Positions 31,938 through 44,034 of a DNA stretch of 64,000 nt are shown here, one piece after another. The stretch spans positions 908,001 to 972,000 of the forward strand of contig JABAKD010000108.1 of assembly GCA_012845835.1 (NCBI GenBank), written 5' to 3'. Source of the stretch: Undaria pinnatifida (lineage: Eukaryota; Sar; Phaeophyceae; Laminariales; Alariaceae). A program made the translations under genes and the position numbers. A model generated the notes under the pieces. It was not told where the DNA came from and searched no databases. It saw nothing but the letters and a program-made list of their open reading frames with translations. Within the stretch, counting starts at the first letter, position 1; each line of letters starts with the position of its first letter.

Positions 31938-34900
31938 ATGACGCCTTCCCGCAGGCTAGGCGTGGCCCTTGTTTGCGCGTGCACGACGACCGTGGGGCTC
32001 GCTTTCGTCCCCAACGTGGGAGCCGGATGCGCTGGCTTGCGACCACGGCAAAGCGTTGAAGCTCGTAATACTGCTGTCATTCCCGGCCCTCATCATAGCT
32101 CATTCGCTGGCGCGCCGATCATCCACGCCTCACAAGCGGCGGGTGCTAGGAGACGTGGGAAGTTCGCGAAGCGTGGACGGAACGGTCGAGGGAAGAGGTG
32201 AGGTTTTTAACATAGCAGTAAGGTTCGATTCGCAGTAAGCATGGACAGATCAGCGTAGTTTGCCGTGCTCATGCTGTCCTGTTGCGCGAGCCACCTGACC
32301 TCCAACCCTCAAACATTATGAATATCGTAGAAGATCATGAGGCGACGAGTACGTACGTAAGCTCGCACAGAACATTCTTGAATGCAAGGGGTGCGTATAT
32401 TTGAAGACTTCGCGCAAGAGGGGTCCTGACCTACCGTTTAGTGGTACTGCTACCTACTGAAAATGACCTCTGCATGGTGTGCCTGCGGTTGGCTCCCGGG
32501 GTTCAGCAGCGGAACTAACTTTTTTCACTTTGTCGCAATTGCATCCAGCATGCTCAGAAACTGACACGTCCGCGATCAACCAAGCAACAGACTTGGAATC
32601 ATGGAATAGTGTGACAATGCTTGATGCTACCTAGACTGTCTGCCCTGATGATGTGTCCCCGCAAGCAACAGCATGTCAGTGCGACGGATACTAGGCCACA
32701 GGGTTTAATGCATGTAACCAATGATATGCTCGATGCATTTCGCCCCAGCGCACAAATCTAGAACTGCTGTGCAACAGCAGCAAATGCTGCACGCCGCAGA
32801 ACGCCCACGCCGAGCCGCTATAGATAAAAATGCTGTGTCATCGGTTTGCTCTTGATATAATCGTCCCTCTGTCCTCCCACCTCCTGCAGCATGGAGATGC
32901 TCTTGGGATTCGACGATACCATCCTTGGGGTGGGTGCACCCGAGGTGTTCATCATCTTGGCGGTTGGATACTTCGTGCTTGGGCCGGTAGAGCTGTTCAA
33001 GCTCACCAAGCAGGCGGGGGTCTTGGTGGGGCAGCTGAGGGACATCGGCCTGGGGACTGCGACAAACCTCGGGAACATCATGGATGAGCAGGTATGATAC
33101 TACGGCTTGCCTTCTCTCGGTCAACTCTGTTTCGTAAATGATGCGTATGCTAGCGTTGGACTTGCTGATATGTACCGTAGGCCGTTGTTGCCTCAAGGTC
33201 ACCTTCAAGGTGCGGTGGTGGAAGAGCCTATCGACCACTATCCAAACGCTTCACTCTGCACGTGGCACACATTTCTGGCTAAGCTTTTTTCTGTTGGGCA
33301 TTGCAGTTTGTTTGCAAGCCGCATCTTCTTCCCCAGCGGACAGCTCAAGAGCTATTTGTAGCGTTTGAGGTGCGCCCTGCGCTGTTGCGTACAGGCTGCA
33401 ACTTACTTGCTCGCTCTCCTAGACCATCGACTAAAGCATGTCGCCCACGGCTTCCTGTTGGGTGCCGCTGTCTGCCTCGTTTGTTCCGTTCTTGCTGTTG
33501 TTGCCCTTGAAGATCAAGCAAGCGGAGCAGGTGGCGTCGGGGGAGAGGCCTCCGGGGTACTTCGATCCCGAGCAGGAGTATCCGGAAGGCGAAGAGGACG
33601 AGTTCGAAGAAGTTACCGTGAGTTCCGACCACCCTCAGCGCCGTTTCGTCTTGTCTGAGCAGGCATCCTACTACTTAGAGCATGTCACCATCGCGTTCTG
33701 CATCTCCATCTGGGCATCGCATCGTCATGGGTTGTTATCGATCGTAGCACCAACAGCTCAGGCAAAGGCAGTAGTGCTTGATATTGTGTCGGCTACTGTA
33801 TTATTAAGCGTGGTTCATGTGCCGTGCATGTGTTTTGTGGCCGCACTGGTCATCAAAAGTCCGCGACAGCACTTGAGGAATAGGGAAAATACTAAAAACT
33901 GGCTCTAGATTTGCATGAAACGCACGAAAGCATTCGTCTATGCTGAAGCTGGTGCAGACTCACCTCTATTAACAATTTGATCCTGGTCCAAAATAAAAAC
34001 GATTGCTGTAGCACTGTAGTTTAGGACATGGATCGTCTCACGCTTTCCAAGTTGCGGAATCCCTGTTTGGTATGTTTTCTGCGGGCCCCCCATAAGTCAA
34101 TGACGCCTCCCGAGACGCAAGACTCGAACTATTTTTTAGCTTCAAACATCAAACCACACTGATTCCAAGTAGTGTGTCACAAATTTGTTGGTGCAGTCCT
34201 AAAAGGAAGCCCGCTGTTGTCGACGCCAACAGCCAGCCAATCAGCTACGCTCAACCCCCACTCCCTTACCCATGCACGGCAGTTGGATGAGTATGGGCGC
34301 ATTGTTTACGATGACGCAGCGCCAGTGCCGAAGATCCCGGAGGAGGACCAGGCGCCGTTCTGGGACGGGTGGTCTACGGAAAAGATGGGACTCAACGGAG
34401 AGGAGGTAGGGCTATAATTTTCTGTACGTACAGGGTACGGCACGGCTTGTGCGTGTTCTTGGTCTGCTGGGTGCGATTTCCCCCGTTTTTTTTCGTGTTT
34501 TCCTGGTGTGATATTTTATCCCACTTCAAAATTCTGGGAGCCTGTCTTGCGACCCCGGGCTAGATTGTGACGATGAGTTAACGTGAAAACACCTACAACA
34601 ACAAAAACAACGGCAATGTCTGGTTGTGCTATGTATGCACGCGCGCGTGGAAATTACGCTGTCGGAGATGTCCGGCCGTGGTAATGATGCGGCTTTGTTT
34701 TTTTTTGCCGGGCCTGCGCTGTCTTGCTATTCCTGGGTGAGTGCTTGCTGATTCCGTGGTCGACTGCGGGCAGGGGGACACGAAGTGGATGCCTATGAAA
34801 TCGAGGTTTAAGTGATCGCAAACCTAATACGAATTGTCCTACCACGGGAGTCTACGTTTGGCAGGATAGGCTGGAAGATTGGCAATACCCCACAAGGGTA

Positions 34901-36458
34901 AGCGATGCCAATCTACCCACCCCTTCCTAAACTGCGTGGTATATAACTCTTTGTCGACGGGGGAGGGAATCGATCTTGACTATCTTTGCCATATCATACG
35001 CCTGCCCCCCCCCCACCTCCACTCCCTTTAATATTTATCGTTAATCAAGGGTCCGTTGAAGGAAGCGAGCAAGTTTGCCGAGCAGCTAAGCGGGGCCGTG
35101 AACAAGAAGGTGTTGGGTCTTGGCGACGGTGACGCGCCTGCCGACGCTGCAGACGTTGGGGCAGAGGCGTGGGAGGGAGCAGAGGCGGCTGCGGCTATGA
35201 CAGCCGGTGGGGCGGCCGGGGCGGCTGGGGCTGGAATAGCGAAGGAATGGAAAGCGCCCACCAACGAGCTGGGCATGGACCAGGAACTGGCCAACGATGT
35301 TCCTGCCGAGCTAAGCATCGACGAGCAGGTGCGTGACGTGGATGGTTAGCCCTTTAGCTCTTTTGCTGGTGTAGCTTGAAGACGATGAAGTCGATGAAGA
35401 CGGTAGCCTTGGGCTAAGGGTGAACACACGTGCTACGGTAGGGGTGCGGCTATTTGTTTCTGAGGTTCCTCAATTGAAGGGCTCCATACCCCACATTAAT
35501 ACTAACACTAACACTAACGCAAACTCAACCACAAACACAAGCACCAAGCTTGAGAGAATATGAAACTGCAATCAGATGAACAATCCAATCGCCTAGGTTT
35601 AAAACAATTTTGCGAAATAAGAGTGACTTTCCCACGATATTGGGTTAAGATGGGTTATAACCCCTCAAGAGCCTCAAATCCCTCCCCAAGCTAACTTGGT
35701 AATTTTGAAAAATAAAAAGGTTTCCAGTTGTGAAGGCGTTAAGGACCTCCGTCATTCTTATTTTTTTCTTGTCAAAAGTGCTACTCCTATCGTACCACGC
35801 GCCAGAGAATGCCACACGCCATTTTCAAGTAGTTTATCCCCTAACCCGTGCGTGCGGTTCTAAAGGGGACACGTCGTTAGCCTGTGCGGGCAGGACAAGG
35901 ACTGGACTCGCGTTCAGCCCTGCTGCAACTCTACTTTTAGTTTTAAACCAAAAACGATGTTGATGTTGATGCTGTATGTCATCAAAGGTTTGTCTATGAC
36001 GAATAGCATCCTAAATGGCGGTTAGTAAAACTAGGCTTTGGGTCTAGGTTTACGATGATGGGTAGGTAGCATCGTGTCTATGTGGTGATGATGAAGTAGC
36101 TTGCAAACTAGCTGTTGACCCAATCGTCCACTTTCTTCCGTGGCAGTTTGAACGACTGGACACCATCGCAGCTTTGGAGCAGGAGAGAGCGACGATGATG
36201 GAGCGGCTGGAAGCGAAAATCGAGGCAAAAATTGGCAACATAAAGAACGAGTTGCTTGAACTCGTTGACGAGGATTTCCAAGAAAAGAGGGCTAAAATCA
36301 ACCGCGACTTTGCGGCGAAGACAGAGGCAAAGGCGGCTGCGGCGGCCGCCGCCGCGGCTGCTACCGTGCCAGCAAGTCCGACCGAAGCGGTGAACAGAAC
36401 AACAACAGCGTCAACAACAACGACGGCAGCGGCGGGTCGTGTTAGGGAAGATCAATAG
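31938..36458 (+). CDS. tatB: Plastid Tat translocase subunit, TatB/Hcf106-like, six exons
   Basis: Exons 31938-32197, 32890-33091, 33513-33617, 34283-34405, 35050-35328 and 36147-36458 join with matching phases into about 426 residues. Exon 1 is a bipartite leader: MTPSRRLGVALVCACTTTVG then LAFVP, like the heterokont ASAFAP cleavage site with Phe at +1, and then a basic transit region. Exon 2 carries the TatA/B signature: VGAPEVFIILAVGYFVLGPV with the Glu before the single membrane helix and the GP hinge, then an amphipathic helix (ELFKLTKQAGVLVGQLRDIG). Exons 3-6 give a long acidic, Ala-rich and coiled-coil stromal tail (MMERLEAKIEAKIGNIKNEL). In thylakoids such proteins bind folded twin-arginine cargo together with TatC. 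I prefer TatB/Hcf106 to TatA/Tha4 because of the long tail. An alternative in-frame start is at 31818. The acceptor of exon 3 could also lie a few codons later. Confidence 0.85.
33618..34282. other. Intron 3 of the Tat gene, nothing notable
   Basis: A standard GTGAGT...CACGGCAG intron. No repeat or RNA gene is recognised. The other Tat introns (32198-32889, 33092-33512, 34406-35049) are also plain. Confidence 0.5.
35652..35745. mobile_element. MITE-2 copy in last Tat intron
   Basis: It runs from TAACCCCTCAAGAGCCTC to GGTTTCCAGTTGTGAAGGCG with ATAACCCC and GTTAAGG at the ends, matching 11818-11914. It is non-coding and lies inside the intron 35329-36146. Confidence 0.6.
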
Positions 36459-38587
36459 CGGGCGCAAGTTGGGAAGGGTTGTGGGCACCAGTAGAGACCG
36501 AGGAGGTTTTGTAGAGGCCGAGGAGGTCTTGTGGCGGTGACGCGGGGGGGCGGTGCGCTCGGCTCGAGGGCCACATGTGTGTTGTAATTTGTCAACATGA
36601 TGGATACAGACAAAGAGCTAATGTTTTGTACCAGTATCTGGTATACAGAAGAGGTTGTGCGAGTAATGGAGGTAAGTGATGCAAGACTGCGAATAGATTA
36701 TGAGCAGGGCATTCTCCAGCATGCCATATGCGGAAGTGTCACATGGGTTTTACGGTAACGAGGGCTGATTTATGATGTTTTGTACGGTTCAGAATGTTGA
36801 GCCCAGAGTTTGGAGTATAATGGCAATGCTGCTACGTGTGGTATATTTATGTCGGTGAACACCTGCGTCAGGTACACGACCTGCGAGGCGGGGGTGATGG
36901 GGATGTAGTCCACCGTAAGCAGCGTTTTCGACGCAGGCGGTTCTATCGCCGGAAGTGGTTATCCATCTTGGTATGACCACTTGACGTTGCTGTGAATGTC
37001 TTACACACTATCCACGCTGACACAAGTGCTACGATAGAGACAGCATTTTTTTGGTCGAATTGTTAATGACCGACTCCGAAACAGGATACCTTCTCAGTGT
37101 CGCTGGCAGAGCATTTGTGGTGCTCGTTATATACCTAGCCGACGGGATGGTCCATCTGGCTGCGCTCAGTTTTCTCAATATGATCGTGTTTTGAGTAGTA
37201 CGAGGTAGTGAGCCATACAACTCCAAGTGGAAAGTGAGGAGCCCCTGGAACAATATCACCCTTATCTTAGTAGGTATGCGTCTGCAAACCTTTTGATTTC
37301 AAGAGACCACGATATTAGGGCAATATTCGTATGGGCCTGATTTGTTTTGGAGTTAGTTCGCATTGTCCTGCCGCTGAACATTAGTAGTACATTCCAAATT
37401 TGACGCTTGACCGATCGGTATGATAGCAGGTACCAGGTAGTTTTAACCTTAAGATAATATGTTAATCCTTTCGGACCGCGTCATTCCGATCGTTATTCTG
37501 GGACTTCTACCACACACAACGTCCCGATTTTATTTTGTGGGGAGTGAGGTGCCAATGTGTGCAAGGGTACCGTACAAGCACCTGTGGCTTTGCGAAAGAG
37601 CTTCGAGTACGTACATCGATCACACGTAAACACACGTAAAAACTGAGTGGACGTCACACAAACAAATGTAAAAGAACACAATCTATTATGTAGACCAGAC
37701 CTTTTGTATACGCGGCAGAAAAAAAGTACCGATCTATGGTTTCCCTCCGCATTCGACGTAGGAAGCGGGTACTATACGCCGATTCTGATGGCCACATGCC
37801 TCCCTCGCTTGCTCCGGCCTTTAGTGCCAAACGCCCATGCTCTGCTCAACACTCATTCTCCCGCTGTCATTATGGAGGCGAAAGCTGCAAAAAACAAAAC
37901 TATTGCTCATCGACGACACCTCTTAGGGGTGAGTAGAGCGAGTAAGGCCTGCTAAACCCTCCCATAGCTGAGGGGAGGGAGGAGGGTTGCTGCTACACAA
38001 ATCTTCCAAAGCTGTTTTTTTTCGTTCACGAGTTACATGCTTCCGTACCTACCGCCGGCTTTGGCGCATAACGCAAAGGCCGCTGTGTTGCAGTTATCAC
38101 GCGTGGCGTTGCCCTGCAAGGCTAGACAAATGCGACAGGCTTGTCGCCTACCAGGTATACATAAACCCACGCGTCACCAATAAAAAACGGCTCGACCAAC
38201 AAAAACAACCCGATTTTTGGTATCCTTCCCCCCAACGTCGCCCTGACAAATTCCTCTCCCGCAACTTGGCGCGTGCCTGGCGCATTACTAGCCAACCTAT
38301 AGCCTTAGGGCTTACTTCACACACAAAAGCACGGGACCGATACAAAACCTGCGAGACATGGACGTCTCTATCGCAACACAGGACATGACGATAAAACCAC
38401 AACACAACGTAAAGCTAGGTACAAAGCACATGATCGAAATAGCGTTGGGCGAGTAAGCGACGTGACACCCATGAGGCCCTTAAACCATCACCTACTAACA
38501 CGTACAAGCGCCACAACACTGCTGCCGCAACACTGTCGCACACGGAGAAATCAATCAATAGGCAGTCGTGCCTGTTCGACGAACGTG
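36459..38587. other. Convergent intergenic spacer, Tat / MED6
   Basis: Both neighbouring genes end towards this spacer, so it holds their 3' UTRs and terminators. I see no exon and no defined repeat. Scattered open frames of 60-130 codons have no splice or homology support. A TACCAGGTA word occurs at 37429 and at 38150. Confidence 0.45.
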
Positions 38588-41500
38588 TCATCGAACAAGC
38601 TTTGTTGGTTCCGCAGACGCTGCAGGCTTGCTACCCATCGCCACCGCCCCTGGCGGCTCGCTTTTTGCCTGTGCGGCGCTACCACCCTTCGCCCCCACGG
38701 CAGGGCTACTGGTTCTCGTACTCGTACTACCACTACTGGAAATTGTTGTGGCCGCAGAAACAACAGCCTTTCGCTTGACTCCTCGGGCACCGTCTCCATC
38801 TCCGTCAATGTACTTTCCCACCAGGCCCTGAAAAACAGAAAACATGCAGGCAACACATAAAGGGGGTGACAGTGCGATGTTCAAACATGAGGCAATAGCA
38901 CGCCGTATGGAATCCCACATTCAGTAGCACAAAGGGAAAACATATATCCCTGCCACTTTTCTTGGTATGTCATGCCACTTTCAATAGAATTGAAGGAAAA
39001 TCATAAAACACGACGTTTCAAGAGGCTAAGAAAGTGAGTAATCACCGAGCACCTGCTTCATAGGCAGACCCGTAGGGGGTAGGGGACACTCTGTGTCCCC
39101 GACCCTATAACTTAACAAGTGGCGTCGTCGGCAGGACTTGGCACATGATGGCATCCCCCTTTTGATAGTACACACGGAAAAACTACATCGAAGAAGTTTG
39201 TTATCGGTGCTACACGTGCGGGCCAGGCTGCGCCCATCGCAAAACGCTCCCCAACATACAGCAGCAGTAGTGGTCCCTCTATAATACCGGTATGTGCACT
39301 ATAGATGCACTACAGATGGAAATACCGGCAGTATAGCGGCAACTACTGTACTACTACTCCGCAAACTGTCATCACTGGCTGTTCCAATCTGTATCAAACG
39401 ATTTCACAGGCACCATAGCAGGCCACCGGCGCTATAGAGGAACCTCTACTGTAGCACGGGCTTGTACGGCGAATACCCACGGTGTCTAGAGGCAATATCC
39501 CGACGACGTTTCTTGACTGGTGCTTCTTCAATACGCGTGGGCCAGGCTGCGCTCGTCGCAAAACGACTCTTAACTGCAGGGCCGCCACCACCTAGACATA
39601 GCACGAGCTAATACAGCCAAAACACAGAACCCCATACCATTTCCACGTACTCTGGCCTCAAAACGTGGGTGCAGTGCTGACGGCGAAATCTGCGCACAGG
39701 CAGCACGGTGTTCCATACAACAAAAACACGCGCGGAGCTTTGGATACAGAACACGAATATGTACAAGGCCTATCATGGTATCTATATTTATATTAAAATG
39801 CGAACATATAATCTGGGACCCGCGTATGCACAGCTCGTTCCTCGCCGAGGGCACTACTCCTTACCCCTAACCCCCGCGCATACACAAAAACCCTCTTCAC
39901 GGCATTGGCCCACACAATCGCCACCGCTCTAATTATATCCTGGCCCCCACGTGCTGCAACAGAGAAGCTTGCAACAGTTCCCGACTTGGAAGTGTTACCA
40001 CCCACCATGAGGATGTTATCCATGGACAGCTTGAGCGCCGCCTTGGCATCCCCATCTTCGGCCGTAGCCTCAGCAGCTCCCGCCGCCTCCAGCTTCTCTT
40101 TGAGGGCTTTTGCGTCCTTTTGCCATGCCCAATCGTAGCCACCTGCCGAGTCGTTCAGCTCTGCCAACTTGGACAATTCCACTGGTTTGGTAAGTGTCGA
40201 GCGCCACAGAGTCGGGAGTGCAAGGAAACGATCCGGACAACAACCGCAGCAAGGGAAGACGGATGTGAGGCAAAATGTGTCGATTGCCGGCGTCCATGAC
40301 CCTTAACCGGCAGCCGCCAACGACCTTGACGGACATGTCGAAGACCTCGCCTAGAGTCGTCGAACTCGACGGACAGTCACCAAGGACCTCCCCACGCTAA
40401 AATAGCACATTAACTCTAGACAGGCGTTGACGGGTTAAAAACAGGCTTTACCGACACATTTGGTGCGAGGGGGTAGTTGAACCTGACCCGCTTCACCCTG
40501 CCATGCCTTACGGCGCCGCAAAATACCGCTTGAAATGAGCAAAAAGTGACGCACACAGTAGGCGGTCTCTGTCTCCGCGCGTAAGATAACATTAAGATAA
40601 CATATTATCCCCCCGCGACGAACTTGAGAGCTCATTGTTTCCCAAGCAATGGAGGCACACACAACAAAACTGGTGGCTTCTGAGGTTTCCATAAATTCGT
40701 ACACCCGAAAATGGTGGCTTTGGATATTCCCATAGCCTCATAGGTAGGCGTTTGCACTCTACCCGTAGTCTAGGAAATCACCCTCCAAAATCGTCCAAGG
40801 GGAAGGGAATACAGGTGTGATATGTTGCTAGTTATACAGTATGATTGATACCTTGACAGAATAGCCAACAACCACACCTGAGCAAAAAAACAATACCAGG
40901 TATATCGTAAGAGGAAGGTCTCACCAAAGGCGTTGTTGAGGTGGTGCGTGAACTTGTTGAGGCGGGACTTGATGAGCTTCTGCACTGTCGGAGTCTGGTA
41001 GATGACGCCCTCCATGATGTAGTAGATCGCCCGGACCTCAACGGAAGTCCTGCTCTTCCGCATTTGTTTCTGAAACAAAGTCGTCGCACAAGAAGCAAGT
41101 TCGTCTAGAAGCACTGCTTGTGAATTGTAAGCCCATGTGATTAAGCTGTTGCATAGCTATATGCACGCGATAAGGTAAAGGGTGAAATTGGGGGCGTCAT
41201 GCCAAATGTAGCACATCGTACTTGGCACGCAAAAAAAAGTAGTTTAATGTGATCAGCTGGTTTTGTTCAGTGGACTGCAAGCAGTGATGTAATCTCATAG
41301 GTCCCTCCGCCGCCGACAAGCGCAGCACAACATGGGCGTTGCGTACATGGCGCGGCCGATGGACGCAAAACGCTAGGAGGATGTTTCGCAAGTTCTGTTT
41401 CTGCTGTTTACACGACGAGGTTGCGACGGGGTTGCTTGGAGGGAACAGAGGCTTGAAGGCGCATTGATACAGAAAATAGACCGGGTTCGGGATTTCATAT

Positions 41501-43837
41501 TCGAATTGTTCAGTTATGAACCGGTTAGTTCTATAAGCAGCAACCTTATGCTAACCTTGATGACGAAAAGGCGGCGAGGTTGCGGACCGACTGGAGCAGG
41601 TTGGCCTGGTGGCAAGAAGGACATCTCTTCGGGCAGGTCTTCCAGCATGAACCTATCAATAAAAAAGGGACGTGATCGGTGGCCGGGTCAGGAGAAAGGA
41701 ATAGCCGTACATCGAGCGGTTGGCGACGGTTAGTGCTTTGTCTAAGCATACTGATTACTCCGTTTGGGATCGCGCCATCTCGAAGCTGAACAGCCAGCTG
41801 TGATATCAGTACGTTCTGTGCCCGCTGATTTACGTGTGTGGACTCGTCTTCAGACGCTTGCTCAGACAGAGGTAGCACTTGATATTATTCATTTTTTCTG
41901 TCTAAACGACGGGGCTCCATAACCTATTAATACTATTAATACAGTCGTCGGAATGCTATTCTGGTTTTGCAATATTACTCATATTAATATTACTGTACGT
42001 TGTATACCTAGACCATGGGATGGTTTGTTCATCACAAAAGCATTTTCGCTTTCATCAAAATCAGCTTTTGGGGTAAGAAAGGCTGAAAAACGATAAGAAA
42101 GGTCAAGAAAGGTCCTCAAGTGAGAAGTTGTATATAAACAACAATGGTTGGTGCACCTCTACCGTTCTGTTAGTATTAGTACTACTATTAGCAATAGTAC
42201 TATTACTAGCATGTGCTTTCATGGTACAACAGTACCAGGTATCAACACCAGGTATGTATCAGGTATGACAGCAGTGGTGGGGCTGCTGGGCACGTTACGT
42301 GCCGGCACTTCTGGCGACGAATATCCACCCTTCGGAAAACGTGCAGAGGCCCGGGCTCAAATAGCCAGTCAGCCGTGCGACAAGACGAGGTACCCACAAC
42401 GTCCCATGAGTCTCGTGCGTACTATCGATAGTCGTGTATATACATACTTAAAATCCTTGGCGAAGACCGAGAGCGAACTGGAAATCTGGAGTTTTGGTCC
42501 TTCATCTCGGCTCTCGGCCTCACACCGGGATCTGTTGAACCCCGATCTCGGGGCCGAAGAATTTAGTTCCCCGGCCTGAATCTGATAACCGAGACTAACA
42601 ACGAAAGGGAGGCTACGATTTTTCGCGTCGTTGCTGTGCTAACCACGGCGCATCTGAGAGGCAGTCGCACCGGGCAATACCCACAGGGCATAGAGCAAAG
42701 GATACCGCCGCCTGCCTCGTTTCGCCGAGCCGAGACGGGCCCATAGAAACCCACCTGTTTATTGTTGTGAAAGTGGAAATTCCACCACGTTATTTCTCGC
42801 TTTGCTGCTGTTCTACTGCATCACACATGGTCCTCCAGGCTCAGCACTACTTGTGGTAATCGCGGTACAACAGCAGCCGTGCTGTGATCTCTCTCCATTG
42901 TGATAGCCACCGACGGTGTTCCTGTGTTAATGTGTATGTTCGCCTCTGTACGCACCAGGCATATCCGTGGGGGGAGTGGGTGTTGTCACAAAAACAGTAT
43001 ACAGAAGCAGACAATAGTAGCTGCGGCACAATGCCACCCGTGCTTCAAGCTCTTGCCTTTGCGCCAGTACGTAGTCACGGTGAATGTGTGTGGTTGGTGC
43101 ACAGCAGGAGATCGAACCCCGGCAGCATTTTCACAACTATTAATAATACAAAACAATCAAACACACATCGTCGGACCTCATACCAGGTATACGAGGCGTA
43201 CAACAACAGTAGCAAAAGCAGTAGCTTATATACATATTATTGGAATGCCTACGTATGTTCCCCCTTTTCGACTTGCGACGCCCCGGGGATATCAAATCAA
43301 CCCCATCCCGCAGGGGAACCTTGTACTAAGTATCACAACATGCTCGTCAAAGGTACGAGTAAAAAAAAGGAAACGACACATTATTCGTTGCCTATCCGAA
43401 GCATGGCCGGTGCGGAGCCCTTGTCGTCGCATAAATAACTCCACCTTTCAAACCTAGTCTAAACTTACGACCCGCACGTTCCTTTCAAACAAGCCTACAA
43501 ACAGCAGCACAATTCGGCAACGGTCGGTACAAGACGAGCTGTGGATGCTTTAATGCTACAGTTTTCCCCAAGCCCAACGTTGGTTCGTCACCCTGTACAA
43601 CCCAACATGGACGTGTACTACAACAGTGACTCACTCGAGGCCGGTTAGGTTTAGGAGTCCCTCGCGAGGATCCACACCCTGCATCCTGCACTGCTCGTTG
43701 TTGCAAGCTTTGTCGTAGAAAGGACTCAGCGCAAAATAGTCCAAAGCATTTTCAGGACCAAGTCCCCACTGCTGCAACCACACCGGGTCAATGAACGAGA
43801 TGGACTCGGGATCTTCTGTTGCACCAGGAAACTCCAT
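38588..43837 (-). CDS. MED6: Mediator complex subunit 6 (MED6), five exons
   Basis: Five minus-strand exons, 43635-43837, 41556-41652, 40925-41069, 40006-40181 and 38588-38827, fit in phase to about 286 residues. MED6 is a head-module subunit of Mediator and bridges transcription activators to RNA polymerase II in the nucleus. The N-terminus has the family's most conserved patch: FIDPVWLQQWGL, then ALDYFALSPFYDKACNNEQC. The next exons give RRLFVIKKQMR, then the hallmark AIYYIMEGVIYQTPTVQKLI and SRLNKFTHHLNNAF, then SAGGYDWAWQKD. The last exon is a low-complexity Ala/Ser/Pro-rich tail with a basic VKRK, as is usual for the poorly conserved MED6 C-terminus. Its link to exon 4, by a donor at ATG|GTGGGT, is the least certain junction. 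The length is close to that of other MED6 proteins. The gene is head-to-head with RPL13A. Confidence 0.9.
39113..39140 (+). mobile_element. TRIM-like remnant: LTR end plus primer-binding site
   Basis: TTAACA is followed after two bases by TGGCGTCGTCGGCAGGA, the same LTR-end/primer-site junction as at 17738-17765 and (minus strand) 19485-19507. Only this junction is recognisable. It lies in the last MED6 intron. Confidence 0.5.
39272..39444. mobile_element. MITE-1 copy, 173 bp with inverted ends
   Basis: It begins GGTCCCTCTATAATACCGG and ends CCGGCGCTATAGAGGAACC. Inside, it is inverted relative to the copy at 4949-5105 (ACTATAGATGCACTACAGAT, GGCTGTTCCAATCTGTATCA). It lies in the last MED6 intron. 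Confidence 0.7.
41653..43634. other. Intron 1 of MED6 (2 kb)
   Basis: A plain intron with two ACCAGGTA words close together (42233 and 42250) and another at 43192. No repeat family or nested gene is recognised. Confidence 0.45.
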
Positions 43838-44034
43838 AGTGACCAGAACCCGCCCTGAAAATTGTGCTGTTGTGCGGTGTGATGCGTGCTGTCACACATA
43901 TCAACTTTCCTAAATTGGAGGTTTCCATGTCATGGAACGTGTTTTTACCGGAAATGCGGGGATGATTATGTGGATGGTTCGTGGTGGGGAGGAAGCTCCA
44001 CACACGTGATCCTAGGGCAAGGGTTACTGCCATC
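43838..44034. promoter_or_regulatory. Shared divergent promoter region, MED6 / RPL13A
   Basis: Only 197 bp separate the MED6 ATG (43837, minus) from the RPL13A ATG (44035, plus). There is no clear TATA box. A housekeeping bidirectional promoter is the simplest reading. Confidence 0.55.

Noticed and set aside
43090-43130. tRNA-like GGGGTTCGAT box on minus strand
   Set aside because: The bases flanking TTCGAT do not form a T-stem and no anticodon or acceptor stem fits.
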